From NCBI GenBank assembly GCA_013397115.1, contig VWZW01006824.1, positions 372,001 to 436,000 on the forward strand: a DNA stretch of 64,000 nucleotides, in the 5' to 3' direction. The notes below the pieces were generated by a model, which did not search any database, was not told the origin of the DNA, and worked only from the letters and a program-made list of their open reading frames with translations. The stretch is from Edolisoma coerulescens. Lineage: Eukaryota > Chordata > Aves > Passeriformes > Campephagidae. The position numbers and the translations under genes were made by a program. This document shows positions 46,917 to 58,570 of this stretch, piece after piece (position 1 is the first letter of the stretch; every line of letters starts with the position of its first letter).

Positions 46917-47373
46917 GGCCAGAGCTGAGATTCTCCTCAAGCCATGGTGAGGACTGTAATACAACAAACTGTTTCCTTGTAATTCATGAGGTGCACGGGG
47001 GGATGCAGAGATCCACTCGCAGCCCATGAGAAAGAGTGTCCACACTGGAGCGAGGGGATGCTGAAAAGCTGTAATCTAGTGAGGAGCTCAAACAGAGAGA
47101 GAGGGCCCTTGCTTTTAGATACAGAGGAAGAGAGCCTTCGCTTCNGGCCAGAGCTGAGATTCTCCTCAAGCCATGGTGAGGACTGTAATACAACAAACTG
47201 TTTCCTTGTAATTCATGAGGTGCACGGGGGGATGCAGAGATCCACTCGCAGCCCATGAGAAAGAGTGTCCACACTGGAGCGAGGGGATGCTGAAAAGCTG
47301 TAATCTAGTGAGGAGCTCAAACAGAGAGAGAGGGCCCTTGCTTTTAGATACAGAGGAAGAGAGCCTTCGCTTC
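46917..47373. repeat. Exact 228-bp duplication across an n: probable unmerged contig overlap
   Basis: 46917-47144 and 47146-47373 are identical by eye over 228 bases, separated only by the n at 47145. The first copy stops exactly at the n and the second starts exactly after it, as expected when two overlapping contig ends are placed side by side. Confidence 0.88.
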
Positions 47374-47803
47374 TAAACTAGAACAGCTTATCCTTAAAAA
47401 ACTAAACCCCATGAACTAGAATGGCCCACGCTAGGCAGTTATGGGAAGACCGCTTGGCCCGTGGGAGGGACTCACATTGCAGCAGGTTTGGGTGGGACTG
47501 CTGCTTGTGGGAATGAAAACCACACTAGAAAANGAGTGTCCACACTGGAGCGAGGGGATGCTGAAAAGCTGTAATCTAGTGAGGAGCTCAAACAGAGAGA
47601 GAGGGCCCTTGCTTTTAGATACAGAGGAAGAGAGCCTTCGCTTCTAAACTAGAACAGCTTATCCTTAAAAAACTAAACCCCATGAACTAGAATGGCCCAC
47701 GCTAGGCAGTTATGGGAAGACCGCTTGGCCCGTGGGAGGGACTCACATTGCAGCAGGTTTGGGTGGGACTGCTGCTTGTGGGAATGAAAACCACACTAGA
47801 AAA
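47263..47803. repeat. Exact 270-bp duplication across an n: probable unmerged contig overlap
   Basis: 47263-47532 and 47534-47803 are identical over 270 bases and abut the n at 47533. Together with the previous duplication, 111 bases (47034-47144, 47263-47373, 47534-47644) appear three times. The exact ends at n characters argue against true tandem amplification. Confidence 0.88.
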
Positions 47804-48205
47804 GTTTGCAGACAACTATCTCCCGTGGGAAGGATCCCAAGGCACAGCAGAAGAAACTCTTTTCCTTAAGCATACTGAAGAAGGACTTTTAAGAAGTGAA
47901 ATACTGACCAAAACCCCATGTTTTGTTTCCTTGTGCAGTCGGTGGAAAGAGGGAAGGACTGGGAAAGAAAGGTGTTCTGAAAGTTTGCTTTGGTTCTCAT
48001 TACCCTTTTTACCTTTAATTCTGTTAATAATAAATCTTTATACTGTATAAATTTTGAACCTGTTTTGCCTTAAAGTGTGGGGTTTTTTTTAATAATCGTT
48101 ATCTCAAGTCATAAAAATGGAGTTTTAATTTCCCCTCCTCTGCTTAGCTATAGCAGGGGAAAATGGGTGCCTGGAACTTAGCCAGCATCAAACCCCGGCA
48201 TTTGT

Positions 48206-50370
48206 AAATGAACAGGTATTTCAAATTTGAGAGTTAAATCAGGAATACATATTATTTCAATGAGATTTTAAAAAGACTTTTTTTTAGTTACTCATGATGT
48301 TGTGGAAGAGCTTTGAACAATCCCTTCCCCACTCCAAATCCCAACGGCACCTTCCAAAAATGACGTGGAGTAACAAGGAGTATTCAGATTTCAAAAATCT
48401 GAAAATATCTGAAATTGTCATTGAAAATGAAAGATTTTATTCTTCACTTTTTCAATGGGGAAAATAAAATATGATGCTAAAGCAAATCTTTAATGTAGCA
48501 CATTTTTCATTTAACAAGAAAAACCAGGCAATAATTTCCATCCCAGTGGAAGAAGTGCAGCTCTTTGCACGGTGTTTTCAAGCAGGCTCCCTCTGTGTTA
48601 ACATGCACCACAAGCTGTAGCTATTTTAATGCTTTTTAGCTTCAGCATTCTTACATGTCATTGAAAGCATCCGGCTTTCCACAAAACAAATCTGTACTTT
48701 AATGAGGTAGCTATCTAGAATACATATTCCTTCCCATGCTATCAGATAGGAAGTTTGGAAATGGAACAATAAAATACACATAAACTGGACAAAAGATGAA
48801 CATCCTGCGTCCACGGTACAAGGCTCTGCCTATGTCCAATGTGGCAAACTGTTTCTTCTCTTTCCACGGTTGTTTTATTATTCTTTGCTTTTTTTTCAGG
48901 GCTGAGCACAAAATCTGGTCACTTCCCTGGTTCTCTGTCTATGTGACTTTGCCTTTTAAGAAGAGATGTTAATGAACATGATTAAGCTGGCACACCCTTA
49001 AGTAACATTAAGCTACTTTAAATACATTCCCCCTAATATACCAGCTGTTTTCTGTGGAGAAAAGATTCCCTTCAAGAGATTTCCTTCTAGAGAAGAAATC
49101 TCCTCTCATTTGCCCCAAAGGAATTTACTCCTTTACCTTTATAGTTAGACTATGTGTATTTTGAATTTGTCTAGCATTCTCCTGCTGTGACCTTCCCCAC
49201 ACTTCATTCTCAGATCAGAGTTGATGGCTGGGTCTGCTTTCACTCAATTTCTCACAAGGTCATACCTCTGGTGTGGTTTTGCTCTCAGAAAGCAAAAATC
49301 CTGCCTGGAGTTTCAAGGAGGTGCCGTTGCCATTGCAGACTACCGGTTGCATTTTCCCTTCAAGCCTCAGGTGATCCTTCTACGCATAAGCTGAGCTTCA
49401 GAATATGAAATAACTAACAAATGGGCATTTTGCAAACCCAAATGGGCATTTTCTCCTCTTCCTGATAAGGAATTGCTGCAGCATTGGTTGAAAAAGCGAT
49501 AGCTGGTGGGTCCCATAGGAGCCCACCTCGCCACATGTGTGTGGTTCTGTAGAGGTTTCCCCAGACTGTCATCAGAGAAACTCCTGGTTCTCTATGGAAA
49601 TGCAGTGAGACACCAGTGAGGGCTGAGGACTGAATCCACAGGGTTTTTTACTTTGAAAACTAATAATTTCCTGGTTATTAAGCTAATTCTCATCTCCCTT
49701 ACTTCATTCCTGGCCATGTGGCACCTGAAACATCTTCCTCAGTTTTCACTGACTTCTCCTTCCTTCCATGGCTCACTCCTGTGGGACTGTGCCTGTCTGG
49801 AGAGCAGAGCTCCTGCCCTATCCTCCCAGGGAGGCTGCTGCCATCAGCTTTTCTCCTGATGCAAAGTGACTGTGTCCTTCTCGGGGGTCATTCACGCTTA
49901 TGCTTCCATGCATCCAGCTCCAGGGCCTTAGGAGATGCTAAAAAAACCTCTTCCCCAGACAGCACAGCTTGGCTGGGCTGGGCCAAATGTGAATTGGGCT
50001 CCACTGGCTGCAAGCAGAGCCAAGGCAAAGCTTTCCAGCGTGGCTGTTTAAATTAGGCAATGAGATCACTGCCTGCTCCATCCCTCTGATGAGTGTCCAT
50101 CACCTGCCCAGCACTCAAGCTGGCTGTTCAGCTTTGGTCACTGCAAAGAGGTGGGAATTACACCTCAGCTCACAGCAGGGAACGGCAGGATTTTGTCATG
50201 ATCTGGTCAAAAATTTATTTTAACTGCCTGTAAACCTAGGGCAGGGTGCTGCTAGCAACGACTCAGGATAAAAGTGGCATTGTGGCCCTAAGGACTAAAG
50301 GAACTAAACCATATTAAAACATTTAATTTTGGTAACAGACTTGACATCAACCCAACAGGTGGTTTAGTAA
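48206..50370. other. Gene-free, AT-rich unique sequence
   Basis: No supported gene or dispersed repeat. AT-rich from 48210 to 49180. Nothing recognisable beyond short A or T runs. Confidence 0.55.
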
Positions 50371-50560
50371 TAGAATCATTGAATATCCCCAGTTGGAAAG
50401 GACCGGCAGGGATCAGACTCCAACTCCTGGCCCTGCACAGGCACCCCAACAATCCCACCCTGTGCATCCCTGGGATCATTGCCCAAATGCTCCTGGAGCT
50501 CTGGCAGCCTTGGGGCCATGCCCATTCCCTGGGAGCCTGTTCAGTGCCTGATCAGTGAGG
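50371..50560 (-). mobile_element. CR1 LINE 3' fragment
   Basis: TAGAATCATTGAATATCCCC, CAACTCCTGGCCCTGCACAG, CACCCCAACAATCCCACCCT, ATGCTCCTGGAGCTCTGGCA and CATGCCCATTCCCTGGGAGC. Minus strand, same subfamily as 63424-63611. Confidence 0.92.
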
Positions 50561-52799
50561 GACTGCAAATATACCAGGACATTAACAATGTCATTCAAGA
50601 CTTTGAACGCTGCAGCAATAAAGCCAGTTCAATGTATAATTTTATGAAGAGATTCTCTATTCAGGTCTCAAAATGTGTATGTCTCTGCCAGTTCTTCTCT
50701 TCTTTGCATATAAAATTTTTATCTTTGCATCAATTTCTCCCACCATCAGTTTCAAAGAAGGATGTTCAGTTATCTAAACACTGAAGCTGGTTTGGGCGCT
50801 TGCCAGCCTTGAAGGCATCGTGTTCACTATCCACTGGACTGCTTTGAAGGATGCCTTTCTTCTAAAATACTACATCCTTTAGAGGTACATTTTATTTATA
50901 TTTTATTGGGTTTTTATTTCTTGAAGTTTCTTTAACCCCCCAGTGGCATCCAGAGGAAATTTTGCGGCAGGGATGAGGTAAATTAAAACCAACTATCAGA
51001 AGGGAAGGGTTATTTTTGGTAGTGAAATCAGCAAATGCCTCTGTCAGGAAGCTGTGGATTCCAGGAAGGACAGTTGCTTCACATCAAGCAGGAATACTGT
51101 GTTTCCTTAGACAGCATGTTTTAATCCCTGGGCAGTGGTCACAAGAGATGCCAGGGCACAATAACAGGTAGCACTCAGGACACTTCTGGTCTGGCCCAGA
51201 GGAGATGCAGCATCCTGGGGCCATGGGAGGCAAGACTTCCTCATTTTGCCTTTTAGCTGAAGATAAAGAAGCAACAGCACGTTGCAGCCCCAAGGTATGC
51301 ACAAACAGGAGCTCCAGAAACACAGGCAGCCACCTCACAACACGGACACAACCGAGAGTACATCTATTGCAAGGCTGGCAAGGGAACTCTTCGAGCCAAT
51401 CTGCCAGCCCTCCCTGCCAACCTCACCCTGCAAAGGAGCCGTAGCTGCTTTCCATACTCAGCTGCCTGAGGTGCCCTGTCCCGAGGATTAACATTTGCCT
51501 CGTGTTCTGCCCTCTGCGACTCAGAAGAGCTTCTGTGAAAGTACCTCTGCTCACAATCTGTAGCCCACGTGGAAACAGGAGCTGTCAGAACTGTTTGCAG
51601 GGAAAAACATGCCTGCTCACATTTCGCCGGGCTTTACTCATTCCTGTTGAGTCACTGCTCCTTTGGGCACTGCTCTGCACTAACGTGTTTGCTCTGTGAG
51701 CAGCTGAAAGGAAGGCATGGGTAGGTTCCTCCGGTGCTGGCTGATCCAAGCCTGGAGTTTTACTCACACAGTGCAATATTTCTTCATTAAGAGCACTGTG
51801 AAATCCTGACACCAGCGAGATAACAGTTCCTGAACTAAGTCATTGCTGACAGGGAATTTTCATCCTTTCCCTAAGACATGGTTTTTCTTTATTTTAGACA
51901 TAGTTTTTTCACTATGTTGTTCACTATGATGTCTTTTGTGACATCAGTGTGGATATTACCTAAGAACTGAGTAGGAACATCAGATGACGCAGAGGTCAAT
52001 GTGGTTGAATACAAACTTTGGAGTTAAGAGTTGAAATCATCTTCTTGGGAATTGTTTGCCTGGGAAATATTTGACAAATGAAAAACTACCATAGATGACT
52101 GATAGACTTGGTCCAGTGTAGATTAACTTTATGAAATAATATATGAATAAATTGTTTCTGTAATTTTAGATTTCACCTAAATCTCTGCCACTGTGCAAAA
52201 AACCTGAATGATAAAAACGCTCAGGAGCATGACAGAGGACTATTTTGCCATCACTTTTAAAGATAAAAATAATATAATATGTGAAGTAACATGAGCTTAA
52301 GCCCAGCAACATACAACAGAAAATGGCAATGATTACTAGCTAGAAACGGAGAATTTTCAGTAGTAAGATAACAACTTCTTTCTTGTGACCCAGTCTAGCA
52401 ACCTCTGCTGTGAACAGAACTATTGATCCAGGGAGGGTGTTTTGCTCAGAGGCTGGAATTCAGCCTCCCTGTGTGCAGGCAGCTCTGCTCCAAGCCTACT
52501 GCCCAGCAGGGCTCCAGCCAAGTGGAGACAACCTTGCAGTTCACAGTCTCTGTGTTTTCTGACACATAAGCCCAGGCCCAGCCCAGACACTGATTTCCCT
52601 TTCAGCTGCACATGCACAGGGGCTTTCTTCTGCATCATTTAAAAAATGCAGTTCCTCTCTCTCACATTGATCCAGATTTCAGGCCAGCTTTTACTTGTCT
52701 TTCGACCTTCTTATCATCTGCTGCTGAGTCATCTCCCATGTTTCCTGTAGTCTGGATTAATTCCTTCTTTGGCAGATGGGATTTCCACTCCCACTCTTC
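50561..52799. other. Gene-free unique sequence
   Basis: No supported gene. A 12-bp tandem pair TTCACTATGTTG/TTCACTATGATG lies at 51908-51931. AT-rich from 51840 to 52380. Confidence 0.5.
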
Positions 52800-52890
52800 C
52801 TCCACAGACTCCTCGAGCAAGTCATCTTGCTTTTCTGCCTCAGCTTTTCCATCTCTAACATGGGAATCAGGACACTTCCTTTCCTTGGAC
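52800..52890 (+). mobile_element. MIR SINE relic
   Basis: CGAGCAAGTCATCTTGCTTT, then TCTGCCTCAGCTTTTCCATC, then TCTAACATGGGAATCAGGAC follow the MIR order (a GGGCAAGTCACTTAACC-like block, TGCCTCAGTTTCC, ATCTGTAAAATGGG) with substitutions throughout. Plus strand. The most convincing MIR match in the window. Confidence 0.72.
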
Positions 52891-55750
52891 CAATTTTAAG
52901 AACAAATCCACTTCTGTCTATAGAGTCCCGTGATGACTGCCACTGAAAACTGCGTAATCAGTGTAATCCATAGTGTGCTTTCACAAGGGTGTCCATCAAT
53001 AAAGAAATGCATTGTATCCCTCTTCCCAGCTAACTGCACCATAGGAATGGAGAATTACAGTCACATCAAAATTATAGCACAGATGCTGAAGGACAAGTAT
53101 CAACTGTACCACAGACAGGGGCGGTGTGGCAGGAAAAGGGCAAAAATTGAGGTCTCCAGGTGGAGCTGAGGATTTGTGGGGCTCAACCTGAGCTGAACCC
53201 CACAGAGAAGGAGGAGGAAGAGAAGATGCTAAATGGACCAAGCACAGACATCTGCTTTCTGGGACAGAAGCAACAGTGGTGGAGAAGAAAGCTTGGAGGC
53301 GCTTTTAGCACCTCATTCAGGAAACAACCTGAGATTTTAGTAGACAGCCCTATAAGTACCCTTCCTCCACAGCCCTGGTCACGCTATGGTGACAGAAAAC
53401 AATTTCCTGGGAAAATCCACGGAGCTGTGGAGTGCTGAAGTTAATGAAAACATCATCCAGCTCTCCACCTGGCACTTGGACTGTGCCAATATTAACCAAA
53501 TCACTGATGGTGTTAAATAGACTCCCTTTCATTTGAAATGCAAACAGGTAAATATTAGTGCTACCTCTAATAAGACTTGGAGAACACACACACCAACCTC
53601 TGCTCATTACCCTTAGGCACAGCCTGGAGGGTGCAGAGCAATAGAGAGGATGTGCTCTGTCCCAGCTAACTTAGGCCCAACTGGAAGAAAGCTAAAAGGA
53701 GAAAGAGCTCTCAGCTTATGCTGGACACAAGCTCGTGCATTGGAAATTATACTAGAATGCTCTGTATTCATGTTTCATCTGTATTTTTTGAGCTCAGAGT
53801 GAGATCTGAACAGCTCTCCCTGCAGTGATGGGTGTGTGAGGACATTGCAGGATGGATGTGCCTGAGGAATCTCTGCGTCCCTCCCTGTGGTGAATGGGAC
53901 CAAAGGACACCTGAACTCCCTTGGCTTCCAGGGATGCTTTAATTTATTTTCACCAAACCAAAGAGGACACAGCCCTGCACACTCTTTGTATACATTCTTT
54001 GCCATGAGTATGTACTCTTTCTTTGGAGAGTAAATAAAATATTTCCAGTCTATAAATCTAGGAAAATTGTTTCTCTTTCAGTAGCAGATCGACTTCCCTG
54101 GCCTGCTGCAGGGCAAATTGAGTACCAGTCTCCAACTCGTCTCCTAGCCTACAAGATTTATGTATTTTTAGAGCATCTTGGAAAAGATTTTGTGATTTAC
54201 ATACGATTTTTTTGCCGGAGAGGATACTGAGGGCTTCTCCTACAATACAAATTATATTCTGTATTCTCTTGTTATGAGAGTCTTTTGTAACACAGCTTTG
54301 TAGGATACAGACTTTCTTTTGTTGGCTTCATTTACATCTGCTGTGTTTTATGGGCTCTGCACCACTCACATTTCTGAATCATTTGCATTATTCGTCTTAC
54401 CCTTTTGGCTGAGAGGAGCGCTGGGTTTTACACAGCACTTTACTAGCAGGACATGCATGTTGAAACAAATTGTAATGCTTGGGATTTGTATCTTCAAAGT
54501 GCTCTTCAAATACAGCCAAATACAGCTTTGCACCATTGGGGTGAGGAACGAAGAAGAGTTTATTCCCCTTTCACTGGAAAGCGAGTGGCTGAAGCGATGC
54601 TGTGTTCCCATGAGCCCAGAACATGCCCAGGTGGGACATCAGTGCTGTCCCCCACCATGCCAAGGGAAGAGCAGGCTCCTTTTATTTTGGAAATGGTTAG
54701 TCACATTCAAAGGAACCCTAATCCTATTTTGAACCATAGAAACGCAACCTTTGGTGTGTTTCCACGCAGTCTCAGAAGTTATTGGGCTGATTTTCTCCCT
54801 GTCCAACACCACAGAGTTGGGCGAGGCTGAACCTCCTCCAATGCTTCTTTGGTTGTACACACAAATACATAATGGGATTATGTGTAGTGTGCAGGCTCCT
54901 GTCTGGTCACAGTATAGAAAATATAGATAACACTTAGATAACACTTAATCCAGTTAAATAGAATAAGATTAATGGGGGCAGCTATTTTCCAAAAGGAAGT
55001 AGAGGAGTGCAGGTGGTTGCAGAGATGAGTCAAGTAGTCTCCTTCCCCAGCTACTGGGATGTGTGTTAGGACATTTAGGAGCCTGATTTGGTCCTCATTG
55101 AAAGGAAAGCAGAAAAACTGTCATCCTCTGCTTTTTGATAACTAGGATGTGCTCAATCTCTTAGTTACTCTGTTTTTTCCTTCATTTAACAGCTCCACCA
55201 CCAGCTAAAGTCACAAGCGTGGGCATCTGCTAAAGAGAACAAATAGGTCAGGCTTTTTCCTCCACCTTCTGTCCATGAAATGAACTAATGAAATATGAGG
55301 TCCTGCTCATCCAGACACCTCAAAGCCTGACATGGAGTAGGCCAGCCTAAGGAAGACGTTTGAGGACAGACTGACACTCGCTGAGATACCAAATGCCATG
55401 GCCACTGCTGACAGATGCCTTCAGACCCCTCGTTTTCAGCCAGTTCTTACATTTCAGATTTAATCAGGCTTTTCCCACCATTCAAGCATATCTGGGGAAA
55501 GGAGTTGCAGAGATGCACAAGGAACCCCCACGAGAAAGGTTTCGAACAAAGCTGATGGGAGAGTGTTCTGCCACTTGTGAAAGGCTTTGCTGGACGAACG
55601 CTGGGTACTGAGAACTGCCTTTCCCTTTTTGGTTGAGAGCAGAAGTCACAAATAGCACGAGCTGTAGGTTCAGGTTTGTCCCACACCTTTGCAATGCCGA
55701 CAGCAGGTCACGGAGGCGAGCACAGCCCCAAGGCCACCAAGAGAGGAAAT
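52891..55750. other. Gene-free unique sequence
   Basis: No supported gene. Short tandem pairs occur near 54508 (AAATACAGC) and 54924 (TAGATAACACT). The 137-codon frame at 54319-54732 has no recognised domain. Confidence 0.5.
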
Positions 55751-55832
55751 AACACTTTGCATTTCCTTACCATAGTTGTGCAAAGGTGGGAAATCTCCCT
55801 TTACCATTGCACAGATGATGAAAATCAAGGGT
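55751..55832 (-). mobile_element. Probable MIR-type SINE relic
   Basis: ACACTTTGCATTTCCTTACC, CAAAGGTGGGAAATC and TTACCATTGCACAGATGATG, then AAAATCAAGG resemble the minus-strand MIR run that ends CCATTTTACAGATGAGGAAA. Eroded, with boundaries approximate. Confidence 0.5.
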
Positions 55833-58460
55833 TTTTAGTAGCCAGATGAAGTGTTCCACCTCTCAACATTAACAGAGGCGTGTTTAAGGATCTTTAAAGT
55901 GTTTTCTTTCAATCTGGTTCAATCCAACTTTTCTTTAGCATCGCACCTGGGCCTCTGAGTCACAGCAAGCTCCAGAGACTGGCAGTTCTTTCCCTCTCCA
56001 AAAAGCACACACACAGAGACTCAAAACAAACAACAAACCAGTAACAGATGTTTGCATGGTCTCAGGCATAGCATACTGTAAAAAATGACACTGCCACGGT
56101 CCTTGGAGGTAGGTTAATATTTAGTTTGGCTAACAGTTTCTTCAGACCCCCAGGGCAAGAGTAACCTTAGGGGAGATGCCTCCATATTTTTTGAAGCCTG
56201 GAGCACCTCATGCCACCAGAAGCAGCCTGCAGATGCCATTGGAGCCGATGCAGAAAGGTTGCAGCTTTCCCTTCTTCTCTTGTAGCACTGTCTGTAAGAC
56301 TTTCAACTCTTACCCCTACCCAGAAAAAGCTGCATTATCTCTATATTTAGCTGGATCACCTGGGTGGGTATTAATACATAGTCATGTGCCCAATTCCTAC
56401 CTCTGCTGTGGCTCAGCAATTTAGGGAAGCTGTTAGTGACTCTCAGCTGGTTTTGTAAAACTACAATTAACATGGACCGTCACAGGCTCAGACTGTGGAG
56501 GAAATGTCTCTCTCTTTTTCTCCTGAGGTCAGATTCCCTTCCAGTCCCCATGGTCACTGGTGACAGACATTCTTCTGGGTATCCATTGTCTTTTTGCCAT
56601 GAAAAGCACTATTTGACCCACGGGCAGACTTGCATCTCTCCTCTTTGCAGAGGTTTGTTTTCTGATGGGAGTGACAGGAGATGGGCATCCTACTCAATCC
56701 ATTTGGGACCCTGCGCAGGGAGAAGGAACACCAGCAGATTTTCTGTGCGGTTCTTCAGAGACAGGTTGTACTAGAGCAGACTTGGGGAGAGTTGGGCAAG
56801 ACATTCAACCTTCTTCACATCATCCTGTGGACCTGTTCTGGCTTTCCCCTCACCTCTTCTTGTTGTTCAGCAACAGAAGAAGCTGGTGAGAAGAGCCCAC
56901 TTCACAGAGGTCTTTGGACTTTAAAAAAAGAAATATAGTTGAATTTTGTGATAACAAATAACACAGAACTGCATTTTGCTACTGCCCTTCACTGGTTTGA
57001 GAGTGGCCAGAATGTTTTCATACCATTTTTAACCAAATAGCCTCTCCACAGCCTCTCACTGGGATGTATAAATTTTTGAACTGGACATTGAATCTGAATT
57101 TCTAGATCCATAGTAGTTTCCATTGTCCAGAAATTATGATGGAAAACGCATTTTTTCATTCTGCTTAAACATGCATAAATAACACCCACATGATGTGTCA
57201 TATTTTAACACATTTCAACGGAAACTAAATCTGACTTGTCCCCAAACCAACTAAACTTATCTGGAGTGAACTCCTAAGTGATTTGCAACTTGTAATCACC
57301 TTGAGTGTCTATTATGACTTTGTGGAAGACTTGCCTTTTAATGCCTCCTATTGCCATCCCAGTTCCTCTCTCTGTGTCTAACCTATGAAGATGATTAAGA
57401 CGAAACTCCTGGCAATACCCTCCCTGCCTTTTTGTAAGGAACATCCTTCTTTCTACTAACATTTTCCTTCTTCCTCCCGGAGGGAACCTTTTGAGCAGCC
57501 TAGGGAGCAAGGGAGTTTGTTTTGATAATGAACGAAAAACCCTTTTTTCAGTAGTTACTGCTGAAGTGGGAGCATTTCCACAGATCTGCAAGTAGAAAAT
57601 GACAAGGAAGAAGAAGGACAGATAGACACTAAAAACATAGGAGAACAAGAAAGGCAAGACTTTTGACATGTTTATTGAGAGGAAGCTCCCAAAAATGATG
57701 AGGAAATTATTGTCCTCCTCAACACCATCAAATTGCCCCCAAGGGTGGATTCACCTTACATGGCTTAGACATCAGGATGTAGGTGCCTGTGCTTGTGCCA
57801 GTTATCCCAGCATACACAAGCCTCTGGAAGGTCATTCACTTCATTTCAACACAAACCAGCCTTTGGAGGTCCTTATTTCCTTTCACTGACTCTAAAGGGA
57901 TCCATGGAGGACTTGCTGTAGCACAGACATCTGACTCTGAGATGTCAGGAGAAGGCAGGCAAATCCTAACCCACAGCTCTGCATCATCAGCTATATGTAA
58001 AAGCTACAATGAAAATGCGTTTGTGATTAATCACATATCCTTACAAGTTGTGAAATTCCATGTAATAGTTCCCTTATGAACCATAACACACCCTTCCTGT
58101 CAGCTTAATGTTTTCTGTAAAGGTGTGCAGCAACAATTGCTCCAGAAGAGCTCCGTGTTTTGGACCAAGTTACAGTTTCTAAGGGAATCATAACTTTGCC
58201 TTGATTTGAATGCAATTAAATTCTTTGCCATAATAGCAGCATAATGACAAGAATACTTTTCCTTTATTTTCTCAGCTTGGAAATTAAAAGGGAATAATAC
58301 ACATGGGTGCAGAAGGAAAGAGACCTTCAATTCCATACAGACAGCAGTATTCTCAAGTTAGGGTGTTCTCCTTTCTGTTATGAAAAGGGATGCAGGAAAA
58401 CCCAATCATATATTTCTTTTTAATGCCCACTTCCAGTGCATGAAAAGGAGGAAGTTGTGC
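55833..58460. other. Gene-free sequence, one doubtful MIR relic
   Basis: No supported gene. The segment 56390-56470 (CTGTGGCTCAGCAATTTAGG to GTTTTGTAAAACTACAATTA) faintly follows MIR plus-strand order, at about 0.3 confidence. A 131-codon minus frame at 57274-57669 begins with a hydrophobic stretch but lies in AT-rich sequence with no other support. Confidence 0.45.
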
Positions 58461-58570
58461 CAGCAGTTAGAGCACGGACTCCTAGCCATGGCTTCTAGCT
58501 TTTCTTCTCAGTCCCCTCTGGGCTTTAGGCTACTTATTGAATCCCTATTTGCCTGCCTGAGATACTGAGA
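58461..58570 (+). mobile_element. Probable MIR SINE relic including the tRNA-like head
   Basis: CAGCAGTTAGAGCACGGACT matches the MIR 5' tRNA-derived segment (like GTGGTTAAGAGCACGGACTC). It is followed by CTCTGGGCTTTAGGCTACTT and GCCTGCCTGAGATACT, which parallel the MIR blocks GGGCAAGTTACTTAACC and GTGCCTCAGTTTC. The B box is degraded, so this is not a functional tRNA gene. The relic may extend faintly to about 58680. Confidence 0.55.

Larger units (their letters stand above)
46492..48205 (+). mobile_element. Solo LTR, ERVL type, with 5-bp target-site duplication; inflated by assembly duplications
   Basis: The LTR proper is 46497-48200. It starts TGTATTGGTTTAACACAGCC and ends CATCAAACCCCGGCA, and is flanked on both sides by TTTGT (46492-46496 and 48201-48205), a perfect 5-bp target-site duplication as made by ERVL-type integrases. 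Landmarks of the long avian ERVL LTRs appear in order: CAGCCTGGTTTTTTGGTGG, GATGACATATTTAAGAAAGG, GGTGCTCCAAGGGCCAGAGC, repeated GGGAAGG/GGGAGGGACTCAC units, an AATAAA signal at 48029-48034, and AAAATGGGTGCCTGGAACTT near the end. Three n gaps lie inside (46760, 47145, 47533). Removing the two duplicated overlaps gives roughly 1.2 kb, usual for such LTRs. No internal retroviral genes remain. Confidence 0.92.

Noticed and set aside
46986..48050. Repeated identical short frames suggesting a duplicated gene
   Set aside because: They are the same LTR sequence copied by unmerged contig overlaps at n characters.
58461..58540. tRNA-like A-box segment
   Set aside because: No intact B box or acceptor pairing. 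The downstream blocks fit an eroded MIR SINE better.
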